A program made the position numbers and the translations under genes. Positions 1-11,889 of a stretch of DNA of 64,000 bases are shown here, in pieces (position 1 is the first letter of the stretch; each line of letters begins with the position of its first letter). The notes beneath the pieces were generated by a model. That model ran no database searches. It was not told where the DNA came from and was given only the letters and a program-made list of their open reading frames with translations. This DNA is from Dactylosporangium vinaceum (GTDB lineage: Bacteria > Actinomycetota > Actinomycetes > Mycobacteriales > Micromonosporaceae), in contig NZ_CP061913.1 of the NCBI RefSeq assembly GCF_019904175.1, positions 3,038,001-3,102,000 of the forward strand. Reading direction: 5' to 3'.

Positions 1-57
1 CTGGGCGGCGAGGACGAGCCCGGCGCCTCCGCGGGCCTCGGCGTGGCCTCGAACTGA
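1..57 (+). CDS. C-terminal end of an unidentified protein (partial)
   Basis: The first 18 codons of frame 1 are open and end in TGA at 55-57. The visible tail is rich in Gly, Ala, Ser and acidic residues. The reading frame enters from outside the window, so the product cannot be named. It is followed at once by a strong hairpin, which supports a real gene end here. Confidence 0.5.
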   Translation: MGGEDEPGASAGLGVASN

Positions 58-69
58 GCACTTCGGAGC

Positions 70-94
70 AGCCCCGGCCGCCGCGGCCGGGGCT
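70..94. terminator. Bidirectional intrinsic terminator hairpin
   Basis: An 11-bp perfect GC-rich stem (70-80 pairing with 84-94) with a 3-base loop lies between the end of the upstream plus-strand gene and the end of the minus-strand siderophore-interacting protein gene. It has no long T run, as is common in actinomycetes. Its convergent position suits termination in both directions. Confidence 0.6.
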
Positions 95-98
95 TGCT

Positions 99-866
99 TC
101 AGTCGCCTTCCGGCACCGCCGCCTCCTTGATCAGGTCGTCCTCGCTCGCCCCGCGCCGCCAGTATCCGGTGAACTTCACCCGTCGCCTGTCGAACCCGCG
201 CTCGTGCACCAGATGCCGGCGCAGCGCGCGGATCTCACCGGACTCGCCGGCGATGAACGCATACGGCGTGCCCGCCGGTAGCACCGCCGCCCGCACCGGG
301 CCGAGCAGCCCGGCCGGGCAGTGCACGACGCCCGGCGCGCAGCGGGCCGGCGCGGCCGCGACGAACGTGTGCACCGGCAGGCTGTCGCCGACGTGGGCCC
401 GGATCGCGGCCAGGGCCGGCACCGCCGTCTCGTCCCCGGCCAGCAGGACCCAGTCGGTGCCGTCCGGCGGCAGGAAGTCGACGCCGCCGTTGTCGGTGAC
501 CGTCGGGCCGAGCACCAGCAGCCGGTCGCCGGCCTGCGCCCGCGCCGCCCACCGGTTGGCCGGCCCGCCGCCCGGGTGCAGCGCGAAGTCCACGTCGAAC
601 TCGTCCGGCCGGTGCGCGGCGACGGTGTACGTGCGCATGACGGCGCGCACCGCCGGGTCCATGGCCCGCCACCCGGGATACCAGTCGGGGGTCCGCGGCA
701 CGATCGCCGTGGACTGGCCGGGGGCCGGGAAGAACAGCTTGCAGCGCTGATCCCGGCCGCCGCTGGCGAAGGCGCCGAGCTGCGGCCCGGCGAACGTCAG
801 CCGGACGGCCGAGGGCGTCAGCCGGGACCGCGCGGTGACCCGCACATCGAAGAAGTCATAGGTCAT
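99..866 (-). CDS. Siderophore-interacting protein (FAD-dependent ferric-siderophore reductase family)
   Basis: 255 residues. The family binds FAD and uses NAD(P)H to reduce ferric siderophores in the cytoplasm, releasing iron. Family features visible are an N-terminal flavin-binding beta-barrel with RTYTVAAHR and the DVDFALHPGGGPANRWA stretch, then the C-terminal SIP domain with LLAGDETAVPALAAI and a closing YWRRG segment. The ATG at 866 overlaps the TGA of the substrate-binding lipoprotein gene (ATGA), so the two genes are translationally coupled. Together with the permease genes across the iron box this forms a complete uptake-and-release unit. Iron repression through the 1896-1914 box is expected. 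The siderophore itself cannot be told from sequence. Confidence 0.9.
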   Translation of the reverse strand: MTYDFFDVRVTARSRLTPSAVRLTFAGPQLGAFASGGRDQRCKLFFPAPGQSTAIVPRTPDWYPGWRAMDPAVRAVMRTYTVAAHRPDEFDVDFALHPGGGPANRWAARAQAGDRLLVLGPTVTDNGGVDFLPPDGTDWVLLAGDETAVPALAAIRAHVGDSLPVHTFVAAAPARCAPGVVHCPAGLLGPVRAAVLPAGTPYAFIAGESGEIRALRRHLVHERGFDRRRVKFTGYWRRGASEDDLIKEAAVPEGD

Positions 867-1867
867 GCGGTGACCTTCTTCGCTCCCGACAGGGCCTTGG
901 CGAGGGTGTCGAGCGCGCCCGCGCACCCGGTGTAGCTGAACCGCGGCTCGCTCTGCCACGGCACGATCTGGGCGGCCTTGACCGCCGGCAGGCTCGCCCA
1001 GGTCGGCTTGGCGGCGAGGTCCTTGGGCTGCAGCGCCTGGGAGCGGTTGTCGAGCAGTATCACGTCGGCCTTGTACTTGTCCGCGTTCTCCCAGCTCAGG
1101 TTCTCGAAGTAGCCTCCGGAGACGGCGGTCGGGGCGATGACCTCGACGCCGAGCTCCCGGTAGTAGCTCAGCTCGCCGTAGACCTTGGGGTCGCAGACGT
1201 ACAGCAGGTCGGGGCTCGCCGACGCGGCCAGGACCTTGAGGCTCCCGTTGGCCTTCACCGCCGCCCTGACCGCCGCCGCGGCCGTGTCGAACTGCGCCTG
1301 GCCGGCCGTCGGGTCGCCGCCCAGCGCCTTGGCCAGGTCGGCGTAGCGCTTGATGACGGTGGCCAGCGAGGTCCGCGACACGGTGAGGCCGATGCTCGGG
1401 GCCAGGCCGAGGATCTTGTCCTTGCTGTCCTCGGGGACGTACCAGAGCTGGTTCGCCTCGTACATGTTGGTGATCAGCAGCTCGGGGCGCAGCGCGGCGT
1501 ACTTCTCGATGTTGAACTCGCCCCACGCGTTGCCCAGCGACTCGACCTTGGCCGGGTCGAGCCCGCCGGCCAGCGGATCCTTGCCGCCGTCGGCCGCCTT
1601 GAGCGGGCCGAACGTGCCGGCGAACGCGGTGACGCCGAAGTCGTGGAGCGCGGCCGCGGTGCCGACGTAGGCGACGACCCGCTTCGGCGTGGTGCCCAGG
1701 TTGACGGCGGTGCCGCGGTCGTCGGTGAAGGCGAACGGACCGCCGCCCCCGCCCCCGCCGCCGCCGCTCGCGGCCGGGTCGGAGCCGGTGCCGTCGCCGC
1801 AGGCCGCGAGCGCGCCGAGGCCGAGGACGCCGGCGAGCAGGCCGCGGCGGGAAACGGTCAAAGCCAT
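863..1867 (-). CDS. Iron-siderophore ABC transporter substrate-binding lipoprotein (FepB/FhuD-like)
   Basis: 334 residues. It captures ferric siderophore outside the membrane and delivers it to the permease. The N-terminus has a signal peptide with twin arginines (SRRG) and a lipobox LGALAAC, so it is a lipoprotein, possibly Tat-exported. A run of nine glycines follows as a spacer before the periplasmic-binding-protein fold (GTTPKRVVAY, TSLATVIKRYADLAKALGG). The ATG at 1867 is chosen because AGGAGG lies 9 bases upstream. A GTG at 1885 would place that ribosome site inside the gene. It is the first gene of the minus-strand operon and faces the iron box 29 bp upstream. Confidence 0.9.
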   Translation of the reverse strand: MALTVSRRGLLAGVLGLGALAACGDGTGSDPAASGGGGGGGGGPFAFTDDRGTAVNLGTTPKRVVAYVGTAAALHDFGVTAFAGTFGPLKAADGGKDPLAGGLDPAKVESLGNAWGEFNIEKYAALRPELLITNMYEANQLWYVPEDSKDKILGLAPSIGLTVSRTSLATVIKRYADLAKALGGDPTAGQAQFDTAAAAVRAAVKANGSLKVLAASASPDLLYVCDPKVYGELSYYRELGVEVIAPTAVSGGYFENLSWENADKYKADVILLDNRSQALQPKDLAAKPTWASLPAVKAAQIVPWQSEPRFSYTGCAGALDTLAKALSGAKKVTA

Positions 1868-1895
1868 GGTGGGTTGCCTCCTCACACGTGAGAGC

Positions 1896-1914
1896 TTAGG
1901 GTAGCCTTACTTAA
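1896..1914. promoter_or_regulatory. DtxR/IdeR/DmdR-type iron box
   Basis: The 19-mer TTAGGGTAGCCTTACTTAA matches 15 of 19 positions of the actinobacterial iron-box consensus TTAGGTTAGGCTAACCTAA. It sits in the 71-bp gap between two divergent iron-transport operons, so one metal-bound regulator dimer pair could shut off both. Confidence 0.85.
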
Positions 1915-1938
1915 GTTGATCGTGTCAAGGCGGTACCT

Positions 1939-2913
1939 TTGCCCCCCTTTGTGCGTATCGTTGCCGCGGTCGGCGTCCTCGTCCTGGTCGCGGTGGCCAG
2001 CCTCGCCGTCGGCGCCCGCGCGCTCGGCCCGGCCGAGGTCTGGCGCGGCCTCACCGACGCCACGGCGGCCGGCGCCACCGTGGTCCGCGACCTGCGGCTG
2101 CCCCGCACCGTCCTCGGCCTGCTGGTCGGCGCCGCCCTGGGCCTGGCCGGCGCCCTCATGCAGGCGCTGACCCGCAACCCCCTGGCCGACCCGGGCCTGC
2201 TCGGCGTCAACGCCGGCGCGTCGGCCGCGGTGGTCAGCGCCATCGCCTTCCTCGGCGTGACGGACCTCTCCGGCTACGTCTGGTTCGCCTTCGGCGGGGC
2301 GGCCCTGGTGTCCGTCGTGGTCCATGCCGTGGCCGGCGGGCGCTACGGGTCCCCGGGATCGCTGGCATTGAGTGGTACCGCGGTCAGCGCCGCCCTCTAC
2401 GCATACGTCGCCGCGGTGCAGCTGCTGGACACGGCCTCACTGGACCGGATGCGGTTCTGGACGGCCGGCTCCCTCGCCGCGGCCCGCCCCGGCACCGCCT
2501 GGCTGATCGCCCCGTTCGTGGTCGTGGGGGCCGGGATCGCCGCGCTGCTGGGCCGCCCGCTCGGGGCCCTCGCGCTCGGCGACGACTCGGCCCGCGCGCT
2601 CGGCGCCCACCCGGGCCGCATCCGCATCCTGGCCGCGGTGGCGATCGTGCTGCTGTGCGGGGCGGCGACAGCGGCCTGCGGGCCGATCGTGTTCCTGGGG
2701 CTCATGGTGCCGCACCTGGTCCGCTCGTTCACGGGCGCCGACGTCCGGCTGCTCCTGCTCTACAGCGGCGTCCTCGCGCCGGCGCTGCTGCTGGCGGCGG
2801 ACGTCATCGGGCGGGTCGTGGCCCGCCCGGGGGAGCTGTCGGTCGGGGTGGTCACCGCGGTCCTCGGGGGTGGGTTCTTCCTGGCCATCGTCCGAGGGCG
2901 GCGGTCCGCATGA
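1939..2913 (+). CDS. Iron-siderophore ABC transporter permease (FecCD family, first subunit)
   Basis: 324 residues, with about nine or ten hydrophobic helices. Family motifs are LRLPRTVLGLLVGAALGLAG, ALTRNPLADPGLLGVNAGAS and the C-terminal GPIVFLGLMVPHLVR loop that couples to the ATPase. With the next gene it forms the heterodimeric membrane channel. A TTG start at 1939 is taken because AAGGCGG lies 5-8 bases upstream. GTG at 1951 is possible and would lose only four residues. The stop overlaps the next start (ATGA). Confidence 0.88.
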   Translation: MPPFVRIVAAVGVLVLVAVASLAVGARALGPAEVWRGLTDATAAGATVVRDLRLPRTVLGLLVGAALGLAGALMQALTRNPLADPGLLGVNAGASAAVVSAIAFLGVTDLSGYVWFAFGGAALVSVVVHAVAGGRYGSPGSLALSGTAVSAALYAYVAAVQLLDTASLDRMRFWTAGSLAAARPGTAWLIAPFVVVGAGIAALLGRPLGALALGDDSARALGAHPGRIRILAAVAIVLLCGAATAACGPIVFLGLMVPHLVRSFTGADVRLLLLYSGVLAPALLLAADVIGRVVARPGELSVGVVTAVLGGGFFLAIVRGRRSA

Positions 2914-3899
2914 GCGGGCGCGCCTTCTGGGTGAGCCTGGCCCTGGCCGCGGTCGCCGTGCTGGCCGCGCTCGTCGCGATCGGCAGCGGCGACTATCCGA
3001 TGGGCCTCGGGGACGTCGTGCGCACGCTTGCCGGTGGCGGTACCCCCGCCGATGCCTTCATCGTCCGTGCACTGCGCCTGCCGCAGGTCGTGACGGCGCT
3101 CGTCACCGGCGGTGCGCTGGCGCTGGCCGGAGCGCTGTTCCAGTCCCTGGTACGCAACCCGCTCGGCAGCCCCGACGTGCTCGGCTTCACGCAGGGCTCG
3201 GCGACGGGCGGCCTGCTCGCGGTCGTCGTGTCCGGCGGTGGCACCGCGGCGGTCGCGGGCGGCTCGCTGCTCGGGGCCGTCGCCACCGGTGTCGCCATCT
3301 ACCTGCTGGCCTGGCGCGGCGGCGGCCACGGGCACCGACTGGTTCTGGTCGGCATCGGCGTCGCCGGCATCCTCACCGGCGTCAACAGCTACCTGCTCAT
3401 TCGCGCGAACATCGTCGACGCCGCCCGGGCCGTGCTGTGGCTCACCGGCAGCCTCGACGGCCGCGGCTGGGGCAGCGCCGCGGTCGCCGGCGGCGCGCTC
3501 GTGCTGCTGACCCCGGTCGTCGTCGCGCTGGCCCGGGCGCTGGCGAACCTCGAGCTGGGCGACGACCCGGCCCGCGGCCTCGGGGTCGGCGTGGGGCCCG
3601 TCCGGGCGGTCGCCCTGGCCTGTGCCGTGCTGCTGGCCGCCGCGGCGGCCGCGGCGGCCGGACCGGTGCTCTTCGTGGCCCTCACCGCACCCCAGCTGGC
3701 CCGGCGGCTCACCGGCGTGGCCGGCCCCAACCTGCTGCCCAGTCTCTTCCTGGGCGCCGCGCTGCTGACCGGCGCCGACGTCCTCGCCCAGCGGCTGCTC
3801 CCCGGCCGCCAGCTCCCCGTCGGCGTGGTCACCGGCCTGCTCGGCGGCGGCTACCTGATCCTGCTGCTCGCCCGCACCGCAAGGAGAGCCCGTGTCTGA
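2910..3899 (+). CDS. Iron-siderophore ABC transporter permease (FecCD family, second subunit)
   Basis: 329 residues, polytopic. The FecCD signatures are RALRLPQVVTALVTGGALAL, SLVRNPLGSPDVLGFTQG and GPVLFVALTAPQLARRL near the C-terminus. The ATG at 2910 overlaps the stop of the first permease by 4 bp. The 3' end overlaps the ATPase start by 8 bp, giving a tightly coupled three-gene operon (permease, permease, ATPase) under the iron box. Confidence 0.9.
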   Translation: MSGRAFWVSLALAAVAVLAALVAIGSGDYPMGLGDVVRTLAGGGTPADAFIVRALRLPQVVTALVTGGALALAGALFQSLVRNPLGSPDVLGFTQGSATGGLLAVVVSGGGTAAVAGGSLLGAVATGVAIYLLAWRGGGHGHRLVLVGIGVAGILTGVNSYLLIRANIVDAARAVLWLTGSLDGRGWGSAAVAGGALVLLTPVVVALARALANLELGDDPARGLGVGVGPVRAVALACAVLLAAAAAAAAGPVLFVALTAPQLARRLTGVAGPNLLPSLFLGAALLTGADVLAQRLLPGRQLPVGVVTGLLGGGYLILLLARTARRARV

Positions 3900-4710
3900 C
3901 CGCCTGCGCGGCACCGACCTGACCCTCGGCTACGAGGGCCGCACGGTCACCGAGGGCCTGTCCATCGACATCCCCGACGGCTCGTTCACCGTCATCGTGG
4001 GCCCGAACGCGTGCGGGAAGTCGACGCTGCTGCGCTCCCTGGCCCGGGTCCTGCGCCCGAAGGCCGGCACCGTCCTGCTCGACGGCCGCGACATCGCCAC
4101 CCGCCCGGCCCGCGAGGTCGCCCGCACCCTGGGCCTGCTCGCCCAGACCGCGACCGCCCCCGACGGCATCACCGTCGCCGACCTCGTGTCCCGCGGCCGC
4201 TACCCGCACCGCGGCCCGCTGAGCACCTGGAGCGCCGCCGACGAGCGCGCCGTCCGGTGGGCCATGCAGGCCACGTCGGTGACCCCGCTGGCGTCCGCGT
4301 TCGTCGACGAGCTGTCGGGCGGCCAGCGGCAACGCGTCTGGATCGCGATGGTACTGGCCCAGCAGACCCCGCTGCTGCTGCTGGACGAGCCCACGACGTA
4401 CCTGGACATCGCCCACCAGCTCGACATCCTCGAACTCTGCGCCACCCTGCACCGCGAGCACGGCCGCACCCTGGTGGCCGTCCTGCACGACCTCAACCTG
4501 GCCGCCCGCTACGCCACCCACCTGGTCGCCATGCGCGCGGGCCGCATCGTGGCCGCGGGCCCACCGTCCGACGTGGTCACCGAGTCCATGATGGAGCAGG
4601 TCTTCGCGCTGCCGTGCCGGGTCGTCCCCGACCCGGAGACCGGCACCGCCCTCGTCATCCCCCGCAGACGCGCGAGCGCGGGCGGTGCGGCGGCGGAGCC
4701 GGCGCGGTGA
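3892..4710 (+). CDS. Iron-siderophore ABC transporter ATP-binding protein (FepC/FecE-like)
   Basis: 272 residues, the cytoplasmic ATPase that powers the permease pair. Walker A is GPNACGKST at residues 37-45, followed by a Q-loop (LGLLAQTAT), signature LSGGQRQR, Walker B LLLLDEPTTYLD and the H-loop (VLHDLN). The GTG start at 3892 has AAGGAG 5 bases upstream, inside the end of the preceding gene. The C-terminus adds a short basic/Ala tail. The gene ends 10 bp before the convergent cobIJ gene. Confidence 0.93.
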   Translation: MSDRLRGTDLTLGYEGRTVTEGLSIDIPDGSFTVIVGPNACGKSTLLRSLARVLRPKAGTVLLDGRDIATRPAREVARTLGLLAQTATAPDGITVADLVSRGRYPHRGPLSTWSAADERAVRWAMQATSVTPLASAFVDELSGGQRQRVWIAMVLAQQTPLLLLDEPTTYLDIAHQLDILELCATLHREHGRTLVAVLHDLNLAARYATHLVAMRAGRIVAAGPPSDVVTESMMEQVFALPCRVVPDPETGTALVIPRRRASAGGAAAEPAR

Positions 4711-4720
4711 GGGCCGGCCG

Positions 4721-6232
4721 TCAGGCGGGGTACCGCCGCGGCGTCCACACCACCGGTGCCGCCCCGTCCCGGTCCAGCCGGCGGGTCTGCGACGAGCCGA
4801 TGATGAGCAGCGTGCGCATGTCCACTTCGGACGGTTCGAGGTCGGCCAGGCGCACCACCCGCACCGACTCCTGAGGCCCGCCGACGTCGCGGCCCAGCAC
4901 CACCGGAGTGTCGGCCGCGCGGTGCTGCAGCAGCAGCGCCTTGGCCGCCTCGACCTGCCACGTCCGCGACTTCGAGCCCGGGTTGTAGACGGCGATGACG
5001 AGGTCGGCCCGGGCCGCGGCCTCGAGGCGCCCGGCGATGACGTCCCACGGCTTGAGCCGGTCCGACAGCGACAGCACGCAGAAGTCGTGGCCGAGCGGCG
5101 CACCGACCCGGCTGGCCACGGCCTGGGCCGCGGTCAGGCCCGGCAGCACCCGCACCGCGATGTCCTTCCAGCGCGGCTCTGCGGCGACCTCGAGGACGGC
5201 CGCGGCCATCGCGAACACGCCCGGGTCGCCCGATGAGACGACCGCTACCCGCCGGCCCTCGCGGGCCAGGGCGAGCGCGAACTCGGCCCGCTCGGCCTCG
5301 ACCCGGTTGTCGGAGGCGTGCCGGCGCTGGCGCGGATTGCCGGGCACCCGGTCGAGGTACGGCCCGTAGCCCACGAGGTCGTCGGCCGCCGCGAGCGCGG
5401 CCTGCGCCTCGGGGGTGAGCCAGTCGCGCCCGGCCGGCCCGAGCCCGACGACCACCACCTCGCCCTCCCGGACGGCGGGCGGGGCGGCGGCCAGCTGCGC
5501 CGCCGTCTCGTCATGGACGCGGGACGGCAGGATGGCGATGGAGAAGTACGGCACCGAGTCGGCATCCACGTCGCGCAGCGGGGCGACCCGCTCGCCGGCC
5601 GTGGTGGCCCGCTCGACGTACCACGCCTCGTCGAGCCGCCCGGCCCGCTCGATCGCGTCGCGGACCTTGCCGAACGTGCGGCCGAGCTTCATCACCGCGG
5701 CCGAGTCGGTGGCGGCCAGCCGCTCGGCGAGCACCCCGGCCGGCAGGGTGCCGGGCAGCACGGTCAGGACCTCGTCGCGCTCCACGAGCGGGCGGCCCAG
5801 CACCGCCGACGCGCCCGCCACGGACGTCACGCCCGGGACGACCTCGGTGGGGTACCGCTGCCGCAGTCGCTTGTGCATATGCATGTAGGAGCCGTAGAAC
5901 ATCGGATCGCCCTCGCACAGCACGACCACGTCCCGCCCGGCGTCGAGGTGCGCGGCGAGGCGCGCCGCCCAGGCGTCGTAGTGCTCCTCGATGACGCCCC
6001 GGTAGTCGGCGGTGTCCTCGGTGGTCACCGGGTAGACGAGGGCCTCCTCGATGTGGTCGGCCCGCAGGTACGGCGCGGCGATCGACCGGGCGATGCTGCG
6101 CCCGTGCCGGGCACTGTGGTAGGCCACCACCGGCGCCGCGGCGATCAGCCGGGCCGCCTTCACCGTCATCAGCTCGGGGTCGCCGGGCCCGAGTCCGACA
6201 CCGTACAGCCGCCCACTGTCCACAGTGCTCAT
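4721..6232 (-). CDS. cobIJ: Fused precorrin-2 C20-methyltransferase / precorrin-3B C17-methyltransferase (CobI-CobJ)
   Basis: 503 residues with two tandem tetrapyrrole methylases that use S-adenosylmethionine in corrin ring synthesis. The N-terminal half (about 1-240) is Cob[30 protein letters not shown] and [13 protein letters not shown]. The C-terminal half (about 250-503) is Cob[42 protein letters not shown] and [10 protein letters not shown]. CobI methylates C20 of precorrin-2. CobJ methylates C17 and contracts the ring. The ATG at 6232 overlaps the cobH stop by 4 bp, so it is the last gene of a cobG-cobH-cobIJ operon. The CobI-CobJ fusion is common in actinobacteria. Confidence 0.93.
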   Translation of the reverse strand: MSTVDSGRLYGVGLGPGDPELMTVKAARLIAAAPVVAYHSARHGRSIARSIAAPYLRADHIEEALVYPVTTEDTADYRGVIEEHYDAWAARLAAHLDAGRDVVVLCEGDPMFYGSYMHMHKRLRQRYPTEVVPGVTSVAGASAVLGRPLVERDEVLTVLPGTLPAGVLAERLAATDSAAVMKLGRTFGKVRDAIERAGRLDEAWYVERATTAGERVAPLRDVDADSVPYFSIAILPSRVHDETAAQLAAAPPAVREGEVVVVGLGPAGRDWLTPEAQAALAAADDLVGYGPYLDRVPGNPRQRRHASDNRVEAERAEFALALAREGRRVAVVSSGDPGVFAMAAAVLEVAAEPRWKDIAVRVLPGLTAAQAVASRVGAPLGHDFCVLSLSDRLKPWDVIAGRLEAAARADLVIAVYNPGSKSRTWQVEAAKALLLQHRAADTPVVLGRDVGGPQESVRVVRLADLEPSEVDMRTLLIIGSSQTRRLDRDGAAPVVWTPRRYPA

Positions 6233-6855
6233 TCCTTCTCGCTCGCGATCGCGTTGACGGCGGCGGCCGTCATCGCGCTGCCACCCCGGCGCCCGTGCAC
6301 GACGAGATGCTCGAGCCCCGACGCCGCCAGGGCCGCCTTCGACTCGGCCGCCCCGATGAACCCGACCGGGATCCCGAGCACGGCGGCGGGCGTCCCGGCC
6401 CCCTCGGCCACCATCTCCAGCAGCCGGAACAGCGCGGTCGGCGCATTGCCGATGGCCACCACGGCCCCGTCGATCCGTCCCCGCCACAGCTCCAGCGCGG
6501 CGGCACTGCGCGTGTTGGCCAGCCGCTGGGCCAGCGCCGGCACCGCGGGATCGCGCAACGTGCAGACCACCGCATTGTCACGGGGCAGCCGCGCGCGGGT
6601 CACCCCGGACGCGACCATCTCGGCGTCACAGAGGATCGGTGCCCCGTCCCGCAGCGCCGCCCGCGCCGCCCGCACCACGCCGGGGGAGAAGCCGACGTCG
6701 GCCGGCAGGTCGACCATCCCGCAGGCGTGAATCATGCGCACGGTCACCTGCGCGACGTCGGCCGGCAGCCCCGACAGGTCGGCCTCGGCCCGGATCGTGG
6801 CGAACGAGCGCCGGTAGATCTCCGCCCCGTCCCGGATGTAGTCCCAACCGCTCAC
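6229..6855 (-). CDS. cobH: Precorrin-8X methylmutase (CobH)
   Basis: 208 residues, the usual family length. It moves a methyl group from C11 to C12 of precorrin-8X to give hydrogenobyrinate. Matching segments are [20 protein letters not shown] at the N-terminus, [10 protein letters not shown] with the conserved histidine, and [12 protein letters not shown] plus [15 protein letters not shown] at the C-terminus. The GTG at 6855 is preferred: GGAGG lies 7-8 bases upstream and the mature family N-terminus starts here. A GTG at 6903 would begin inside the repeated unit. The start overlaps the stop of mini-ORF 2 (GTGA), so its translation probably depends on that mini-ORF. Confidence 0.92.
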   Translation of the reverse strand: MSGWDYIRDGAEIYRRSFATIRAEADLSGLPADVAQVTVRMIHACGMVDLPADVGFSPGVVRAARAALRDGAPILCDAEMVASGVTRARLPRDNAVVCTLRDPAVPALAQRLANTRSAAALELWRGRIDGAVVAIGNAPTALFRLLEMVAEGAGTPAAVLGIPVGFIGAAESKAALAASGLEHLVVHGRRGGSAMTAAAVNAIASEKE

Positions 6856-7028
6856 GCCGCCGCCTCCGCAAGCTCCGGCGGCGACGCGAGCCCCGCCCAG
6901 CACTTATGGTTCGCGGCCACTCCGCTTCGCTCCGTACCGCTCACGCCGCCACCTCCGCAAGCTCCGGCGGCGACGCGAGCCCCGCCCAGCACTTATGGTT
7001 CGCGGCCACTCCGCTTCGCTCCGCGGCG
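6851..7028. repeat. Tandem 89-bp duplication between cobG and cobH
   Basis: Copy A is 6851-6939 and copy B is 6940-7028. They differ at 4 of 89 positions (one internal, three in the last seven bases). The first bases of a third unit (CTCACGCC) recur at 7029 at the cobG end. The 89-bp period is one base short of 30 codons. On the minus strand this places a GTGA overlap at every unit boundary. Confidence 0.95.
6852..6944 (-). CDS. Mini-ORF 2, 30 residues, between cobG and cobH
   Basis: Thirty codons from GTG 6944 to TGA 6852-6854. The peptide starts VSGTERSG, has a central [10 protein letters not shown] and ends in a Pro-Pro-Glu then Ala-rich stretch. Its stop overlaps the cobH GTG (GTGA), and its own GTG overlaps the stop of mini-ORF 1. 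GGAGG lies just before each downstream GTG, which is consistent with real translation. It differs from mini-ORF 1 at only three residues. I do not recognise it and name no function. It could instead be a by-product of a non-coding repeat. Confidence 0.45.
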   Translation of the reverse strand: MSGTERSGVAANHKCWAGLASPPELAEAAA

Positions 7029-7033
7029 CTCAC
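6941..7033 (-). CDS. Mini-ORF 1, 30 residues, between cobG and cobH
   Basis: Thirty codons from GTG 7033 to TGA 6941-6943. The GTG overlaps the cobG stop (GTGA) and the stop overlaps the GTG of mini-ORF 2. The sequence is nearly identical to mini-ORF 2, with Ala-Ala instead of Gly-Thr at residues 3-4 and Val instead of Ala at residue 28. The chain cobG, mini-ORF 1, mini-ORF 2, cobH is thus coupled by three successive GTGA junctions. Function unknown. Confidence 0.42.
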   Translation of the reverse strand: MSAAERSGVAANHKCWAGLASPPELAEVAA

Positions 7034-8091
7034 GCCACCACACTGCGCTCATATCCGGCCGGCGTTGCCAGCATCTCCACGTGCCTTCCCTTCGGTGCGC
7101 CGCAGCGGCGCTCGCAGCCGACCCAGTGCGCCGGCTCGGCGGTGCCCGCGGCCACCGCGGCCCGGGCGTCCGCGCGGACGTCGGCGAGTGACTTGGCGCA
7201 GCCGGGCCGGCCGGCGCAGGCGGTCACCCCGGCCCACGGTGAGGCCGGGTCGGCGACGAGACCGGACTCCACAGCGTCGGCCATCGCCGCGGCCGGGACG
7301 ACGACGGTCCGCCACGGCGTGACGATGATCTCCCCCAGCGCGCTCAGCGCGGCCGACTGCGGGGCTGTGAGCAGGCCGAGCGGGACCGCCAGGACCGCCG
7401 AGTCGCCGTGGATGCCGGGACCGGGCGGATCGGTGCGATTCGGGGCAAGAGCCGTGAGCCGGGTGCCGAGGCGGGCGGCGACCCGCTGCGGCCCGTCGAC
7501 CAGCTCGGCCAGCCGCCAGGCGTTGGAGTGCTGGGCCGCCCGCTCGGCCAGAAACGCCCCGGCGGCGCGAACGAGCAGCTCGGGGTGGCCGCGGGCCTCG
7601 GTGAGTACCCCCGCCAGCGTCAGATGGGAGTCGTGGAGGCCGACGTCGCCGAGCAGCGGGGTCACGTCCCCGCGGCCGTCGTCGATCGTGGCCAGGAACC
7701 GGCCGGGCAGCGCGGCCAGGGCGGGCTCGGCGCACAGCAGCGCGTCGAACCGCGCGACGAGCGGGCGCACGGCGGCGCTCAGCGGGGTCGCGACGATGTT
7801 GCGGACCCGCTCGTGGGTGGCCGACGGCAGCAGCCCGGCGCTGGTGAGCCGGGCCGCCAGCTCGTGCTCGGCCCCCGGCGGCAGCGCTCTGACCTGCACG
7901 TTTCCGCGGGAGGTGAGCTCCAGGGCGGGGTCGGCGAGCTCGGCCGCGGCGGTGCGCAGGACGGCCAGCTGGGCGCCGGTGATCCGGCCGCCCGGCAGCC
8001 GGACGCGGGCCAGGCCGCCGTCCGCGGCCGGGTGGACCTGGACGGCACCCGGGCACCGGTCGGCACTCTCACGTCGGGTCGCAGGCTGCAC
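7030..8091 (-). CDS. cobG: CobG-like precorrin-3B synthase (siroheme/iron-sulfur oxygenase family)
   Basis: 353 residues. CobG converts precorrin-3A to precorrin-3B in the aerobic cobalamin pathway. It belongs to the nitrite/sulfite reductase fold. Visible features are an N-terminal half-domain (VRLPGGRITGAQLAVLRTA, LELTSRGNVQVR) and a C-terminal cysteine set in CAGRPGC and CERRCG that fits C-x5-C...C-x3-C for an Fe4S4 cluster. The GTG at 8091 is the likely start, just after the divergent riboswitch leader region. The stop is coupled to mini-ORF 1. Presence of CobG implies oxygen-dependent ring contraction. Confidence 0.85.
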   Translation of the reverse strand: MQPATRRESADRCPGAVQVHPAADGGLARVRLPGGRITGAQLAVLRTAAAELADPALELTSRGNVQVRALPPGAEHELAARLTSAGLLPSATHERVRNIVATPLSAAVRPLVARFDALLCAEPALAALPGRFLATIDDGRGDVTPLLGDVGLHDSHLTLAGVLTEARGHPELLVRAAGAFLAERAAQHSNAWRLAELVDGPQRVAARLGTRLTALAPNRTDPPGPGIHGDSAVLAVPLGLLTAPQSAALSALGEIIVTPWRTVVVPAAAMADAVESGLVADPASPWAGVTACAGRPGCAKSLADVRADARAAVAAGTAEPAHWVGCERRCGAPKGRHVEMLATPAGYERSVVA

Positions 8092-8149
8092 GGGCGGATA
8101 CTACCTGCGCACGGGACGTGGACCACGCTCGCTTGACGGGCGCCTGACG

Positions 8150-8328
8150 GTCCAGGAGAGTTGACGGCGCTGTAAGCACGGCGACGAGTGGAAGGAACCC
8201 GGTGCGAGTCCGGGGCGGTCCCGCCACTGTCACCGGGGAGCGCGTGTGTCTTTCCGGGAGCCAGGAGACTTCTCCGCCGCCGGAACCGACCACCGACTTG
8301 GGGCGCGGACCCTGAGGGAGGAACCCCG
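8150..8328 (+). ncRNA. Cobalamin riboswitch upstream of cobN
   Basis: The leader has the conserved core running through GGTGCGAGTCCGGGGCGG and TCCCGCCACTGT (about 8191-8230) and a B12 box GAGCCAGGAGAC (about 8258-8269). Both are hallmarks of adenosylcobalamin riboswitches. A downstream C-rich/G-rich pair covers AGGGAGGAA, the cobN ribosome site. Control is therefore probably translational: cobalamin binding would hide the site. Exact 5' and 3' ends are estimates. Confidence 0.92.
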
Positions 8329-8330
8329 GC

Positions 8331-11867
<3,537 letters not shown>

Positions 11868-11889
11868 CCCGGGGCCGGCTCAAGCGCGG

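Noticed and set aside
6214..6227. Palindrome CACTGTCCACAGTG, similar to the core of the 29-bp palindrome at 40256
   Set aside because: It lies within the first codons of cobIJ (STVDSG), where codon choice explains it. Shared TGTCCACA-like words recur by chance in coding DNA, so a common regulator is not supported.
6852..6903. Upstream GTG start for cobH adding 16 residues
   Set aside because: The extension lies within the duplicated unit, is Gly/Ala-rich and not part of the family, and a better ribosome site serves GTG 6855.
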